NCBI GenBank assembly: GCA_022818135.1 | Contig: JAFMSR010000015.1 | Location: 23,715,206 to 23,779,205, forward strand | Source: Saxidomus purpurata | Lineage: Eukaryota > Mollusca > Bivalvia > Venerida > Veneridae | Direction of reading: 5' to 3' | Length of the DNA stretch: 64,000 bases | Part shown: one piece after another, positions 22,451-33,217 of the stretch | Numbering within the stretch: the stretch's first letter is position 1 | Layout: each line of letters begins with the position of its first letter | Notes under the pieces: model-generated | Told to the model about the DNA's origin: nothing | What the model saw: only the letters and a program-made list of their open reading frames with translations | Databases searched by the model: none | Position numbers and translations under genes: made by a program

Positions 22451-22711
22451 AGTGACTGGAATTGTAGAATGGTTTCTTCTCAATAACTTTTAGTTAGGAG
22501 TGACCAATTGCAATGAAATTTAGTTTGTAGGGAGTTTGTGTCGAGAGAAAGCTTGGGATTGCATTTGGGGTCACTAGGTTCAAGGTCACTATTACTAAAA
22601 ATAGAAAAATGGTTAATAATATGAGGTAGGAGTGACCAATTTCAAATGAAACTTGGTGTGTAGGTAGCTTGCATGGAGAGGAAGATACCTAATAAAAATA
22701 TATATACTTTT
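22451..22711 (+). repeat. Family D body fragment fused to family G
   Basis: Contains 'ataacttttagttaggagtg', 'gggattgcatttggggtcac' and 'attactaaaaatagaaaaat', i.e. the first-type D units, without a 5' hairpin of its own. It is followed at 22712 by the start of a separate D copy. Confidence 0.7.
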
Positions 22712-22813
22712 AAGCAGGTTTTTTGAAAAAAACTGCTTATTAGAATGGCAATGTCATATGTATTATATGTACTATAATAATTACAATTCAAGACAAAGAA
22801 GAATTAAAGTATT

Positions 22814-23113
22814 ATGTACACACAGTTATATTATATCTGCCAGGAATGCAACGAGGTAAATTGTACATGTATTTATCTGTTACAACAAGATCCTTGTATT
22901 GATATTACAAATAATTGCCGTCTAGAAATTAATCCAAAATCACATAATAATATTTACACATCAAAAAATCATTTATGCAAAAAATACGTTAGTAAAACAT
23001 GCAACAAATATAACAAAGCGTATTCTACTATAATACACAGATACATACTACACCATCTGTTTCCAAAGATACCAACGACTTATTTGTTAATAACGATAGT
23101 AATAATTACCTAA
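22814..23113 (+). pseudogene. Unrecognised 99-codon frame, 5' part of LINE-C insertion
   Basis: Reads YYICQECNEVNCTC followed by a Cys-containing, basic stretch and a hydrophobic end (TTYLLITIVIIT). CxxC-like spacing near the start could be a degraded zinc-knuckle, but I do not recognise the family. It ends at a TAA that falls inside the first, frameshifted unit of the 30-bp array. Confidence 0.3.
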
Positions 23114-23390
23114 GCGTTGATAACGCTCTTTAGTAATGGTTTATACATTGAAATCGATATTGGTAATGACCTATGCGTTGATAGTGATATTTGTAATGAC
23201 CTATGTGCTAATAGCGATATAAGTAATACCCTATGTGCTGATAGCAATATTACTAATGACCTATGCGTTGAGAGTGATATTTGTAATAACCTATTTGTTA
23301 ATAGCGATATAAGTAACACCCTATGCGTTGATAGCAATACTAGTTACGACCTAGGCGTTGATTGCGATATTGGTAATGTATGCCATGCCC
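23095..23390 (+). repeat. 30-bp tandem array encoding a 10-residue repeat
   Basis: About nine units of a 30-bp motif close to GATATTGGTAATGACCTATG plus CGTTGATAGT. Because the period is a multiple of three, one frame stays open and repeats DICNDLCVDS with variants (NTLCADS, NDLCVES, NNLFVNS). The earliest units (23095-23150) are in a shifted frame. It could be a coding minisatellite within LINE-C ORF1 or a simple minisatellite. Confidence 0.75.
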
Positions 23391-23864
23391 GTAGCTACAC
23401 TGAGGCACAGGGAGGCCGGTGCCTCCCTGTTTTTCTGCCATGATTATGAAAAAAAAGATATATTTTGAGGCACCATCTTTTCAGCAAAGCCGAGCTGAGG
23501 CACTATTATTTGATTTAATTTATTTAAACAAAATATGCCTTTAAACTAGCGTTTTAAGATGACAAAAATCGCAAATACGTTGGCTATTTCGAAATTCTTA
23601 TATTTCTGCAGATCTATATGTAACTAAAATGTACGCGAATCTTTTTAATATTATTTATTGTTTCCAAAATCGGTATCTTAAAAGTATCAAAAACATGTTT
23701 GAAAGGCAGGAAAATGCACGAGATTTATTGTTTTCTGGACTGGAACAAATAGATATATGATTTCAAATCCGAATAATGCTTTAGATATGTTTCATGAATT
23801 CCTTTGTAAAAGACTGTAAAAGACTGTAAAAGAAAAATGTATAAAACGTGAGCATCAACCAAAA
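23391..23864. other. Unannotated stretch within LINE-C insertion
   Basis: Apart from the hairpin at 23408 and a triplicated 'aagactgta' near 23810-23840, nothing recognisable. Confidence 0.4.
23408..23429. repeat. Short hairpin, GC-rich
   Basis: CAGGGAGGC, loop CGGT, GCCTCCCTG: a perfect 9-bp stem directly after the tandem array, followed by 'gaggcac' motifs in both orientations up to 23500. Possibly the edge of another small element. Confidence 0.5.
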
Positions 23865-25441
23865 TGGTTTACAAATGAAATCAAAACACTCATATATGAT
23901 CGTGATAGATGCCACAAATATGGAGACATAATTAATTAAAAAATTCTAAGAAATAAAGTTTCATCCATGATAAATAGAAGTAAGAAAGATTTTTTTAATG
24001 ATGCAGTTAGAGATAACAAAAATCAGACTTATCTCTTGAGAAACTTAAGGGATAAATATCAAACTTGAATCAAACCAATAAATGTTACATTGCCCCAAAG
24101 ACTTACAAAAAATAATACATTTGTTGAAGGTCCTTTAAATATTATAAATGAATTAAACAAACATTTTGTAAACATATCAAATATTATAGATAGAACAAGG
24201 TTCTCAAATGAAAATTATTTGTCTTTGAAAGTCATGCTTGACAAAAAGCTGGGTACAGATATGTTTGAGATAAATTATATAACGTTATATCAAGTTCGTA
24301 AAAAGGATATTGATAGTGGTAAATTGGTGGGAACAATATTTTTAGATTTAAGAAAGGCTTTTGATCTTGTAAATCACGAAATACTTCTCCACAAATCAAA
24401 GTTATACCATTTTTCAAGTTGTACATTAAAATTGTTTAAATCATATCTTGAAAACAGGACACAAATTGTAAAAGTTGGAAATTTACAATCTGAGATACTC
24501 CCCATCACATCTGGGGTGCCCCAGGGGCCCATATTAGGGCCATTACTTTTTATTCTCTATATAAATGATATTACGTTTATGTATCCTGATCTAAACATGG
24601 ATTTATATATGCAGATTACTCAACCTTATATGAATCGGGGAATCATATAATCAACTATTCAAAATAAACTCCAGGATAGTCTTGACTATGTAAATAAATG
24701 GTGTCAATTAAATAATATGGCATAGCATCCAACAAAAACTAAATGCATGATAATTGGGTGTGCTTATAAATTAAAATCCACTTGAAATCTACAACTATTT
24801 ATCAATGACATACGTCTAGAAAACGTTACTTGTCATAAGTTACTTGGAGTATATGTTGACAATAAACTAACCTGGCACCATCAAACTGACAATGACTGTA
24901 AAAAACTGAATAACAAAATTGCCCTGTTAAAGAACATATTAATATACTACCTCACACCTGAAATGAAAGTCATGTTTTTTAACGCATATATATTGCCCAT
25001 ATTTGACTACTGTTGTACGGTCTGGGGCAAAGGAACAAGTAATTATGTGAATAAGATAAATATACTACAGAAACGAGTTGCAAAAATAATACTTAATAAA
25101 CCGATGCGAACACCATCGGCAGAGCTATTCCAAGAATTAAAATAGCTTTTTCAGACTGATGCAAATACCCTTGTGCTGTCCTGGTATATAAAATTATTTA
25201 TAACAAGGCCCCATCATATTTGGCAGATATTGTAACGTTCTCTGACAATAAAACATACCAGTTAAGATCAGTATCAAACAAGGATCTTGTCTTACAGATA
25301 ACACCTCGTACTAAATACATGGAAACATCATTCACAAATTATAGCAAAAATATATGGAATGACATTCCTTTAAATATACGTACTTCGAAAACTCTTAAAA
25401 CGTTCAAAGGAAATTATAAGCATTATTTATTGTGTAAATGA
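23865..25441 (+). pseudogene. LINE-C ORF2 remnant with internal deletion and dead RT
   Basis: In order: REHQPKWFTNEIKTLI linker; RSKKDFFNDA; LNIINELNKHFVNIS; then an abrupt join from NYITLYQVRK to DIDSGKLVGT, where the conserved RT segments for GLDGI through GFR are missing (roughly 120 residues). It resumes with LDLRKAFDLVNHEILL, SGVPQGP (24512-24530) and LLFILYINDI. The catalytic box reads Y-A-D-Y at 24608-24619 in a shifted frame: the second Asp is lost. Thumb sequences (HKLLGVYVDNKLTW) and the C-terminal block (YSKNIWNDIPLNIR...LKTFKGNYKHYLL) follow, ending at 25441. It is clearly non-functional and is related to LINE-F and LINE-D by shared motifs. Confidence 0.85.
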
Positions 25442-26818
25442 TAAGTTAATCTACATTTTCTTTAACATATTTATATGTTTAATTTATATTCATGTCCTTT
25501 GAGTGTCTGTCAGTGAATGTTTATGTATGAATGCATTTATTAACAGAATGTTTAATACTGTAGTCTTATATGTAAATGTGTCTTTCTAGTTTTAACTTTG
25601 ACAAGCGATTTATTTTTAAGTATAATGCTTTTTCTTTTGTTTCTTTACTTTAAAGGCCTTATTAAAAATTAGAATATATGTCTAAATGTGTAACCTTCGG
25701 TAAATAAAGCTTTTATTATTATAATTATCATTATTATTATTACATGTATGTCGGGCGGGCGGGCCGATGGGCGGGTGTCAAACATTGGTTTCCGTTCAAT
25801 AACTTGAGTTAGGACTGATCAATTGCAATAAACTTGGTGTGTAGGTAGCTTGACTGGAGACACAGCTTGGGATTGCATTTGGGGTCATTAGGAATAAGGT
25901 CATGGTCACTGTTACTAAAACTAGAAAAACGGATAGGCAGCATGTGTGGAGACGCAGCTTAGGATTGCATTTTGGGTCACTAGGGTCAAGGTCACTGTTA
26001 CTAAAGATAGAAAAATGGTTTCTGCTCAATAACTCAAGTTAGGAGTGATTTATTGCAATGAAACTCAGTGTGTAGGTAGCTTGCGTAGAGAGAAAGCTTG
26101 GGATTGTATTTTGGGTCACTAGGGTCAAGGGCACTGTTATTAAAAATAGAAAAATGGTTTCTGCTCAATAACTTGAGTTAGGAGTGACCAGTTGTAATGA
26201 AACTTGGGTGTGTAGGGAGCTTGCCTGGAGAGGAAGCTTTGGGTTACTGGGTTAAGGTCACTAGGGTCAAATTCAAGGTGACTGTTACTAAAATTAGATT
26301 TTTTTTTTTTTTAAGTGCTAAGATTGTTTTAAGCAAAAAAATTTGGGTGGGGGGGTCAAGGTCACTAGGGTCAAGGTCAAGGTCACTGTAAATGAAATAG
26401 AATTTTTTTTTTTTTTTTTTAGATTGTTTTAAGTAAAAAAAAAATCGGGGGTCAAGGTCACTAAGGTCAAGGTCACTTTTACTGAATATAGATTTTTATT
26501 TTTTTTTGTTTTTAGATTGTTTTAAGCAAAAAAATTTTTTGCGGGGTAATGGTCACTAGGTTAAAAAAATGGTGTGTGTGTGGGGGGGGGGTTTAGGTCA
26601 ATTTCGCTGTTACTAAAAATAAATTTAAGAATTTTTTTTTTCATTTTTTAATTGTTTAAGCAAAAAAAATCATTTTACAATTTCTACAGGCGCCATTTAA
26701 AACTGCTTTGGCGTCAATGCCATGTCTTCTGGTTTATATTGTTTTAGTAATAAAAGAATATCTGTTTCTTTCAAGGGGTTCAAGGCCACTGTTTCTAAAA
26801 ATAGATTTTTTTAATTTT

Positions 26819-27754
26819 TAGCTCAACTGGCACAAAGTGCCAGAGTGAGCTATTAGGATAGCTATCCGTCCGTCATACGTCCGTCCGTCCGTCCGTCCAC
26901 CATCTCCTCAAACAACATCTCTGAAACCACTGGGCCAATGTTGATGAAACTTTGCAGGGATGTTCCTTGCATGAAGCTCTATCAAAGTTGTTCAAAGAAT
27001 TCTATTCCATGCAGAACTCTGGATGCTATGGCAACAAATAGGAAAAACTTTAAAAATCTTCTTCTCTGAAACCACAATGCCTAGAGCTTAGATATTTGGC
27101 ATGTAGCATTGTCTAGTGGACCTATACCAAGATTGTTCGAATTATGACCCCCAGGTCAAAATTGACCCTGTGCGGGTGGTCTCTTAGTTTTGCATAGGCT
27201 TATATAGGAACAACTTTAAAAATCTTCTTCTCTGAAACCACAAGGCCTAGAGCTTAGATATTTAGCATGTGGCATTGTCTAGTGGACTTGTACCAAGATT
27301 GTTCAAATTATTAGCCGCGGGTCAAAATTGACCCTGCCAGGGGGGTCACTTGGTTTTTCCATAAGCTTATATAGGAAAAAATTTAAAAATCTTCTCTGAA
27401 ACCACAAGGCCTAGAGCTTAGATATTTGGCATGTGGCATTGTCTAGTAGATCTCTACCAAGATTGTTCAAAGTATGCCCCTGGGATCAAAATTGACCTTG
27501 CCCGGGGGTCACTTAGTTTTACATAGGCTTATATAGGAAAATTCTTCTCTAAAACAGCAAGGTGGAGAGCTTAGATATTTAGCATGTGGCATTGTCTAGT
27601 GGACCTCTACCAAGATTGTTCAAATTATGACCCCCGGGTCAAAATTGACCCCGCCTTGGGGGTCACTTGATTTTACATAAGCTTTTACAGGAAAAACTTT
27701 AAAAATCTTCTTCTCTGAAACCACCAGGCCTAGAGCTTAGATATTTAGCATGTG
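26819..27754 (+). repeat. Family A repeat, copy 5
   Basis: 5' hairpin TAGCTCAACTGGCAC-aaa-GTGCCAGAGTGAGCTA, CCGT run (about 26866-26898), five body units; ends abruptly at 'agcatgtg' where family C begins. Confidence 0.82.
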
Positions 27755-28132
27755 TTTGAAGGTAGTGGAATCCTATATATATGCACACATTCCTGTCCGG
27801 ACTATAACTTTATCATGCATTGAAGGATTTTAAAATAACTTTGCACAAATGTCAAGCACATCAAGACGATGTGTCACGTGCAAGACCCACACTCCTGCCT
27901 CAAAGGTCAAGGTCACACTTACAGCTTGAAGGTAATGGAATCCTGTATATATGCACACATTCGTCCGGACTATAACTTTGTCATGCATTGATTGATTTAA
28001 AAATAACTTGGCTCAAATGTCAAGCACATCAAGCCAATGTGTCGCATGGATTTTAAAATTACATACTACAATTATTGAGCACATGGAGAGACACCTCTTT
28101 CGGGGCATTTGTCACTTGGGGGACAGCTCTTG
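27755..28132 (+). repeat. Family C repeat, 3' part with two units
   Basis: Two units of about 140 bp carrying 'ggactataactttatcatgc', 'aaataacttggctcaaatgt' and 'gcacatcaag.cgatgtgtc'. It ends in GGGGCATTTGTCACTTGGGG, GACAGCTCTTG, the same type of terminus as family E. The 5' end is missing. Confidence 0.75.
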
Positions 28133-28320
28133 TTTATTTTATTATGTCCATCAGCTGTCCACTTCACACCAGTTCCTTTTATTTATCACTTTATAAAATT
28201 TAATAAGACTAATGGCCTTAAGCTTCAATTTTATTAAATCATACCAGTTGACTGGAAGAGCTAAAATAGAAAACTATTCTAGACAAAAGGAAAAGACCCC
28301 AAGGTTATTGGTTATTTTAT

Positions 28321-28777
28321 TAGCTCCCAGAGCACAAAGTCAAATCATAGAAAAAATTTATGAACAGTGTAGAAGCTTCATTTCGAGCCCGATCATCATT
28401 GGTCAGAATGTTTGTCTAAATGATTTCTAGGCAGAATTTGAATCTGGGTCACCAGGGGATCAAAAACTAGGTGAGATGGTTAAATCAAATAAAAACCTTG
28501 TAACCATGCTAGAAGTCACATTCATCAACCAATTATTATGAAAATTGGTCAGAAGTTTTGTCTCAATGATTTCAGGATCAGCTTTGGGTCACTTGTGGTC
28601 AAGAACTTGGTCGCTAGAACAAATCTAATTAAAACCGTGTTAATACTCTGGATGCAAAACATTTAATACCCAATTGGTCAAGATTGAATGTATAGTTTAA
28701 GGTTGAATTTTAGGCACATTAGGTCATAAAAAGGTTATGTACTCAGGTGAGCGATATAGGGCCATCTTGACCCTCAG
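28321..28777 (+). repeat. Family B repeat, short copy
   Basis: Starts TAGCTCCCAGAGCACAAAGT, has body motifs 'gtcaaaaactaggt'-like and 'aaattggtcagaa', and ends CAGGTGAGCGATATAGGGCC followed by a decayed terminal hairpin. Confidence 0.7.
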
Positions 28778-28871
28778 ATATGGATTTGTCTCTGCTTTGT
28801 TTATACAGAAAAAATACTACGGTTGTGCAAAATAATTGATACAGCATCAATATTGTGTTCTTCTCTTTCAG

Positions 28872-28919
28872 GATTCATTGTTCTGTGTAGCGGCAGCATT
28901 TGGGGTGTTCTATTACTAA
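28872..28919 (+). CDS. DYNLT2B: Tctex-type dynein light chain, terminal exon
   Basis: After a TCTTTCAG acceptor the sequence reads DSLFCVAAAFGVFYY and a TAA stop at 28917-28919. SLFCV.AAFG.FYY is the characteristic C-terminus of DYNLT2-type light chains; I recall human DYNLT2B ending almost identically. Together the four exons encode 105 residues from the shared Arg-Phe-Arg-Pro start, the length expected for the Tctex1 domain. The 3' untranslated region continues to a poly(A) signal at 28996. Confidence 0.93.
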   Translation, partial: DSLFCVAAAFGVFYY

Positions 28920-28995
28920 AGACTTTATTTACCTGAGATACCTTTGAATATTCTTACATACAGTAGACTGTCATCACATCACAATATATTTCAAA

Positions 28996-29001
28996 AATAA
29001 A
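28996..29001 (+). promoter_or_regulatory. Poly(A) signal of the dynein light chain gene
   Basis: AATAAA 77 bp after the stop codon, the first canonical hexamer downstream of the terminal exon. Confidence 0.6.
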
Positions 29002-29163
29002 TTACAGAACACCATGCTTAGGAAAACATTTGTATGTGATGCTGTCAAAAAGATTACTTTTGTAATAAAACTAATAACTGTGAAGATATATTATAAGGAG
29101 GCGTGAAAGCAGTTACTTTCAATTCAGAATAATGGAATGAAAAGCTAGGAAAATGCTCATCTT

Positions 29164-29230
29164 TAGCTCCAAACACTCTTCAAGTGAGCTGTTATGGTCG
29201 TCTTCCTGTATCAAACACATCAACATATTA
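29164..29230 (+). repeat. Family B 5'-end fragment
   Basis: TTTAGCTCCAAACACTCTTC followed by AAGTGAGCTGTTATGGTCGT resembles the TAGCTC hairpin start of family B; the body is absent. Confidence 0.45.
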
Positions 29231-29384
29231 CTAAACAACATAACAGAATGAGAGAGGGCTTTTCCATAGAATTGTGTAGGATATGTAACTAAACACACAG
29301 AATTTAAACCAAATTCAGATCTTACATTTATTTAGGTGTGTGTGATAAGGCCAAAATGTACTTTTTTCATTTAGTCCACTTCTT

Positions 29385-29815
29385 TTCATCTCACATGGCA
29401 CTAAGTGTGGGGGTCAGTTGATTTACATAGGCTTTTAAAGGAAAAACTAAAAATCTCTGAAACCACAAGACCAAGAGCTCAGATAATTAGCTAGCATGTA
29501 GCATTGCCTAGTAGACCTCTACCAAGAATGTTCAAATTTTGACCCCTGGATCTGAAACCATATGGCCTAGAGCTTAGTTATTTGGCATGTAACATTGCCT
29601 TGTGGACCTATACCAAGAATGTTCAAATTATGACCCCAAGGTCCAAATTTATCCAGCCAGGGTGTTATTTGATTTAACATAGGCTTATATAGTAAAAACT
29701 AAAAGTTCTTCTCTGAAACCATATGGCCTAGATCTGAAATATTTGGCATGTATCATTGCCTAATTGACCTCTACCAAGATTGTTCAAATCAAGACCCCCA
29801 GGTCAAAATAACACA
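29385..29815 (+). repeat. Family A fragment
   Basis: Three decayed body units ('gaaaccatatggcctagagc', 'gcatgtaacattgcc', 'gttcaaattatgacccc') with a weak TCTCACATGGCACTAAGTG start. Confidence 0.65.
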
Positions 29816-30330
29816 TAGATCTTCTGCCTGAAGCGTCACTTCATTTACAAAGGTTTGAAAAATTAAGCGAAATACACTACATTTTACTGGTGTTTAAATC
29901 CCAAAGTAACCAAACTGCAGACTTTGTAAAAGGCATGTTAAAACCCAGAAAAAGAAAACATGCCAATTTTGGTCTTTGGAAGATTCTGTATGTTGGAAAT
30001 AGATTTTGCTTTTGAGTGATGTATTCATTGGCATATCACTGAATTGTAAAACCTGTTTCTTGTTAACTTGAAATAAAATGTTGAAATATAGTACATTTGT
30101 GTTGAATTACTTTATTATACTGTACAAACATATTGGTGGTGTCGAACAGTATACTCTTTATGCCCAACTGTCAAGATCATTGTCAAAGAACTTTGTTAAA
30201 ACAAAGGAAGTGTCTTCTCAATCGGCCCTTAGGGCTTTGTCTCCCCATCCAGTTCTATTCTTTTATCACTGTTTATCGAAGAACTATACTATAAAGCTAT
30301 TTGTTGTGGTTTTTGTAATGTATCAATAAT
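29816..30330. other. Unannotated sequence
   Basis: No feature recognised; a short open frame at 30078-30329 has no family signature. Confidence 0.4.
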
Positions 30331-31050
30331 CTTAATTTGACAACACAGAGCTTTTCATGTACAGTGAAAATGTCACAGGCAAAATTTTCTTTCCCGATGA
30401 AGTACACCTCACTGCAAAAGGAGCAGCTGTGTTTGCCAAACAATTAGCATCTGCAATTCAGAATGTACTGGAGGTAGCAGGTGGGACACAAACATTAACT
30501 TGTAACAGTGTACTGAATATCTGGGAATCATTTTTAAATGCATTTAACTTACAGCAACTGATCAAACAACCGAAATGGGATCTATCACATCTTCATTGAT
30601 TGATCATCTCTGTACAAATAAGCCTTTCACATATCACAAAAGTAAAAGTACCACATTACACAATTAGTGATCATTTTCCAGTATGTGTAACTAGTAAATT
30701 GACATCAACTAATTCAGGACATATGTACACTCACTTATCTTGTATAGAAATATAAAACGCTTTGATGAAAAAACTTTTTGTCAGACCTGAAAAACCAGCC
30801 ATGGTCTGTTGTAGAAATCTTTGATGACCCTAATGATGCATTGGACTACTTCTCTATTCGTAGAGGTTCTAGATTCCCATGCTCCAATAAAAACAAAAAA
30901 AGAGTAAGATACAATAATCAACCTGATTAGTATAATCCTGAGATATTACATGCTATGAAAAACCAGAGATCATTTCAAGAGATATGAAAATGTGCAATAC
31001 AAACCGTGACGCAATACAGTAAAGGCAATGATAACTAATGCCAAAAAAAC
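30331..31050 (+). pseudogene. LINE-B relic: SGNH-like segment joined to endonuclease/linker
   Basis: The 80-codon frame from 30357 begins with FPDEVHLTAKGAAVFAKQLA (30391-30450), matching the D-x-x-H-L...G end of SGNH/GDSL hydrolases, which some CR1-type LINEs carry in ORF1. With only about 20 codons between, it continues as WESFLNAFNLQQLIKQP, the late endonuclease block of ORF2, then in other frames SSLIDHLCTN, SDHFPVCVT (30666), YRNIKRFDEKTF and HAPIKTK (about 30878). Several frameshifts and stops are present. The joining of the two domains implies a deletion of most of ORF1-ORF2 or recombination. Confidence 0.65.
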
Positions 31051-31080
31051 TTACAACTCAGTAACAATTATTAATAATAA

Positions 31081-31431
31081 CAAGAAAAACTGTGATTACA
31101 AAGTATCACAGTGGGCCCACAGACAAAACTGACATGTAAATATTTTGGAAATTGTTGATAATTGATGTTGAAGCATGGCCCTAAAAGAACTCAAGGAAAC
31201 CAATTCTGGTTGAACAAGCAAAACCTGACAACATCACATCTACTGAATGACCTGTAGTATCGAAACTTTACTGTCCAAGTTGCATGAAGATCCAGTGAAA
31301 ATGCAGCATCTTTTGCATACACAAAGTTAAAAATGTGCACAGACGACATACATACATACAGATGATGGACACGGATCACAGGCGATCACAGAACTCAACT
31401 CACATTGGGCATTTTGTGCTCAGATGAGCTA
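31081..31431 (-). repeat. Family X repeat, full copy
   Basis: Read on the minus strand it begins TAGCTCATCTGAGCACAAAA with foldback TGCCCAATGTGAGTT. A short body follows ('gaaccagaattggtttcctt', 'gttttgtctgtgggcccac'), and it ends in the hairpin GTGATACTTTGTAATCAC and then CTTG before TT. A second, 5'-truncated copy lies at 50005-50180. Confidence 0.72.
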
Positions 31432-32185
31432 ATAAAACGCTTTAAAAAGCAGCAGAAAATTTCGATTACTCACTTTAATTGCACAATACTCAGTACAAGT
31501 TAGTATCAATACTCCAGTACACCAACAAGCAAAATAAACAATACCCAGTACACTAGCCCGAGTTATATTTTTATCAATATTTTGGCCCATAAATAATGTT
31601 TGTTGATAAAATTTTAAACACTTATGCCAGAAACTTGCGCAAATAAAGGTTATTCATATCTAAGCACAATTGCGAAATAAAACGGTAAGCGTTACCAACG
31701 GCCGAACTTTTCAAGTGAGCAGGCCCTCGTTTTTGTGTTATTTTAACATATTAATCTACACCATTTACAGCTTGGGAATACACTGGACTGGATAGTCATT
31801 GAAGTATTAAATAACACAAATAAACACAAAATAATACGTATCAGAGTAAAAATCTGATTCTAACTTACCCCAATTGTAACACGCGCGAAAACTAATTACC
31901 TGTGCTCAATTTAGAGCCAATATCCGGTGGTCGTTCATCCAGTGATAACGGGATAAAGAAATCATGTTTACATTTTTCTCAGCGAAGATGGTGCTTGAAA
32001 CGTGAAACACGGTTTTCTCTATGATACGAACGACAACTCAACTAAGAACGACAAGTCTTGCATTTTCCAAAAAATAGACTGTGTTTACAGTACGTCAATT
32101 TTTAAATGAAGGGAGACGCATTTATAAGATCCAGTGCATCTTGTCGTACCACGTATAAAATATAGCGGGCCGCTGTAAGGTTACG
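31432..32185. other. Unannotated sequence
   Basis: 'caatactcagtac'-type motifs recur two or three times around 31480-31555, otherwise nothing recognised. Confidence 0.4.
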
Positions 32186-32189
32186 GGTC

Positions 32190-32730
32190 TTTATGAATTA
32201 AGTGCAAGGTTCTTAAAGTGTTCTTACAAAGTTATCTCCAAACTATTAATGACAGTATTCAATCTAAGCTTAAAAACAGGCATCTTCCCAAATCAGTTCA
32301 AAATTGCCAAAATCTCGCCTCTTCATAAAAAAGGACCAAAATCTGATGTCAATTTTGCCAATATTTTCAAAATTAATTGAACGACATGTTAGCGACAATG
32401 GACCGTTCCGGTTTTTTACGACAAATTTTAAAGCCTACCTAAGCCTATTGTTAAGGGATTATTTTCTTTTAATGACTAGGTCAACTGCTCACAAACAGTA
32501 TCACAAACAAACCCACGTGTTCTTTTGTGCAAACCAGGCCAACCATTGGACACGTGATGTCCCAGTGTGGTCATTGGATAACCCAGCGAGTTAATTTTGA
32601 TACAATTGTAAACACCGGAACCGTCCATTAAAAAATATTTGGAAAAGAATAATCTGATCTATAAAAATCAGTCTGGATTTAGACCTAACCATTCATGTGA
32701 AACTGCATTAACATCAATTATTGTGAAAAT
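32190..32730 (+). pseudogene. LINE-G relic, RT finger fragment
   Basis: Across frames it shows SLKTGIFPNQFKIAKISPLH, KKGPKSDVNF, FSKLIERHVSD, then, after a nested element, KYLEKNNLIYKNQSGFRPNH and SCETALTSIIVKM. This is the RT segment from motif 0 to motif 2 of a CR1/Jockey-like LINE. It is truncated upstream, and at 32731 downstream by a family A fragment. Confidence 0.8.
32397..32629. mobile_element. Small inverted-repeat element nested in LINE-G
   Basis: Left end AATGGACCGTTCCGGT and right end ACCGGAACCGTCCATT are complementary with one mismatch; they flank 233 bp. The LINE coding sense continues on both sides (HVSD | KYLEK). No target duplication is obvious. Confidence 0.72.
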
Positions 32731-32944
32731 GTTTTCAAATTATGACCCCAGGTGTCAATATTGGCCCCACCCAGGGGGTCACTTGTTTTACGTTAATAGG
32801 AAAACCTATTTGGTATGTAACATAGTCTAGTGGTCTTCCACCTACTTTGTTCAAATCATGCCTCTTGGGTCAAAATTGACTACACCCACAAGGCAAGTGC
32901 ACTTTTACTCAGGTTAGCGATATAGGGCCATCATGGCCCTCTTG
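32731..32944 (+). repeat. Family A 3' fragment
   Basis: Last body unit and terminus (GCGATATAGGGCCATCATGG, CCCTCTTG) abutting the LINE-G fragment. Confidence 0.8.
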
Positions 32945-33217
32945 TTTGATGACCCAACAAGTTTTTTTTTGGTAATTTGCACGAGTGAGTGCAAATGCAT
33001 TCACGTTTTAAGGAGCATACACATGAATTCACCACTTTGTAGCAACTCGTACTATAATGTAGAAGTATTGACTAATGATGAGGTAAATGTCCAAATCTAC
33101 GGACCTGAGGTTAATGATATAATTACGATCGAGGTGAATATCATAAACCTCATGTCCATGGATATCAATATCCACCGAAATCAGTTGTATTGTATGCCCG
33201 CGTTAAATATCGGTTTT

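Larger units (their letters stand above)
22761..25745 (+). mobile_element. LINE-C insertion, degenerate
   Basis: Inserted into family D copy 2 just after its first 50 bp. The 3' end is a poly(A)-signal-like AATAAAGC followed by an ATT/ATAATT-rich tail (25700-25740). The recognisable coding part is at 23865-25441. The 5' 1.1 kb includes an in-frame 30-bp tandem array. The target duplication is uncertain because both flanks are ATGTAT-rich. Confidence 0.7.
22712..26732 (+). repeat. Family D repeat, copy 2, split by LINE-C
   Basis: The 5' hairpin AGCAGGTTTTTTGAAAAAAA at 22713 and the first about 50 bp precede a LINE insertion. The D sequence resumes at about 25749 (GGGCGGGCGGG, then 'aaacattggtttccgttcaa'), runs through both unit types and ends with GGCGCCATTTAAAACTGC and TCTTCTG at about 26732. 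The join 'gtcatatg|tcgggcgggcggg' matches copy 1. Confidence 0.8.
20762..28871 (+). other. 8.1-kb repeat-filled intron of the dynein light chain gene
   Basis: From the GTAAGT donor to the CTTTCAG acceptor. It contains the pogo-like MITE, families G, D, A, C and B, and LINE-C. Remaining unassigned pieces are short. Confidence 0.85.

Noticed and set aside
23117..23390. CRISPR-like array because of regular 30-bp repeats
   Set aside because: Repeats are directly adjacent without unique spacers and the sequence is eukaryotic; it is a minisatellite.
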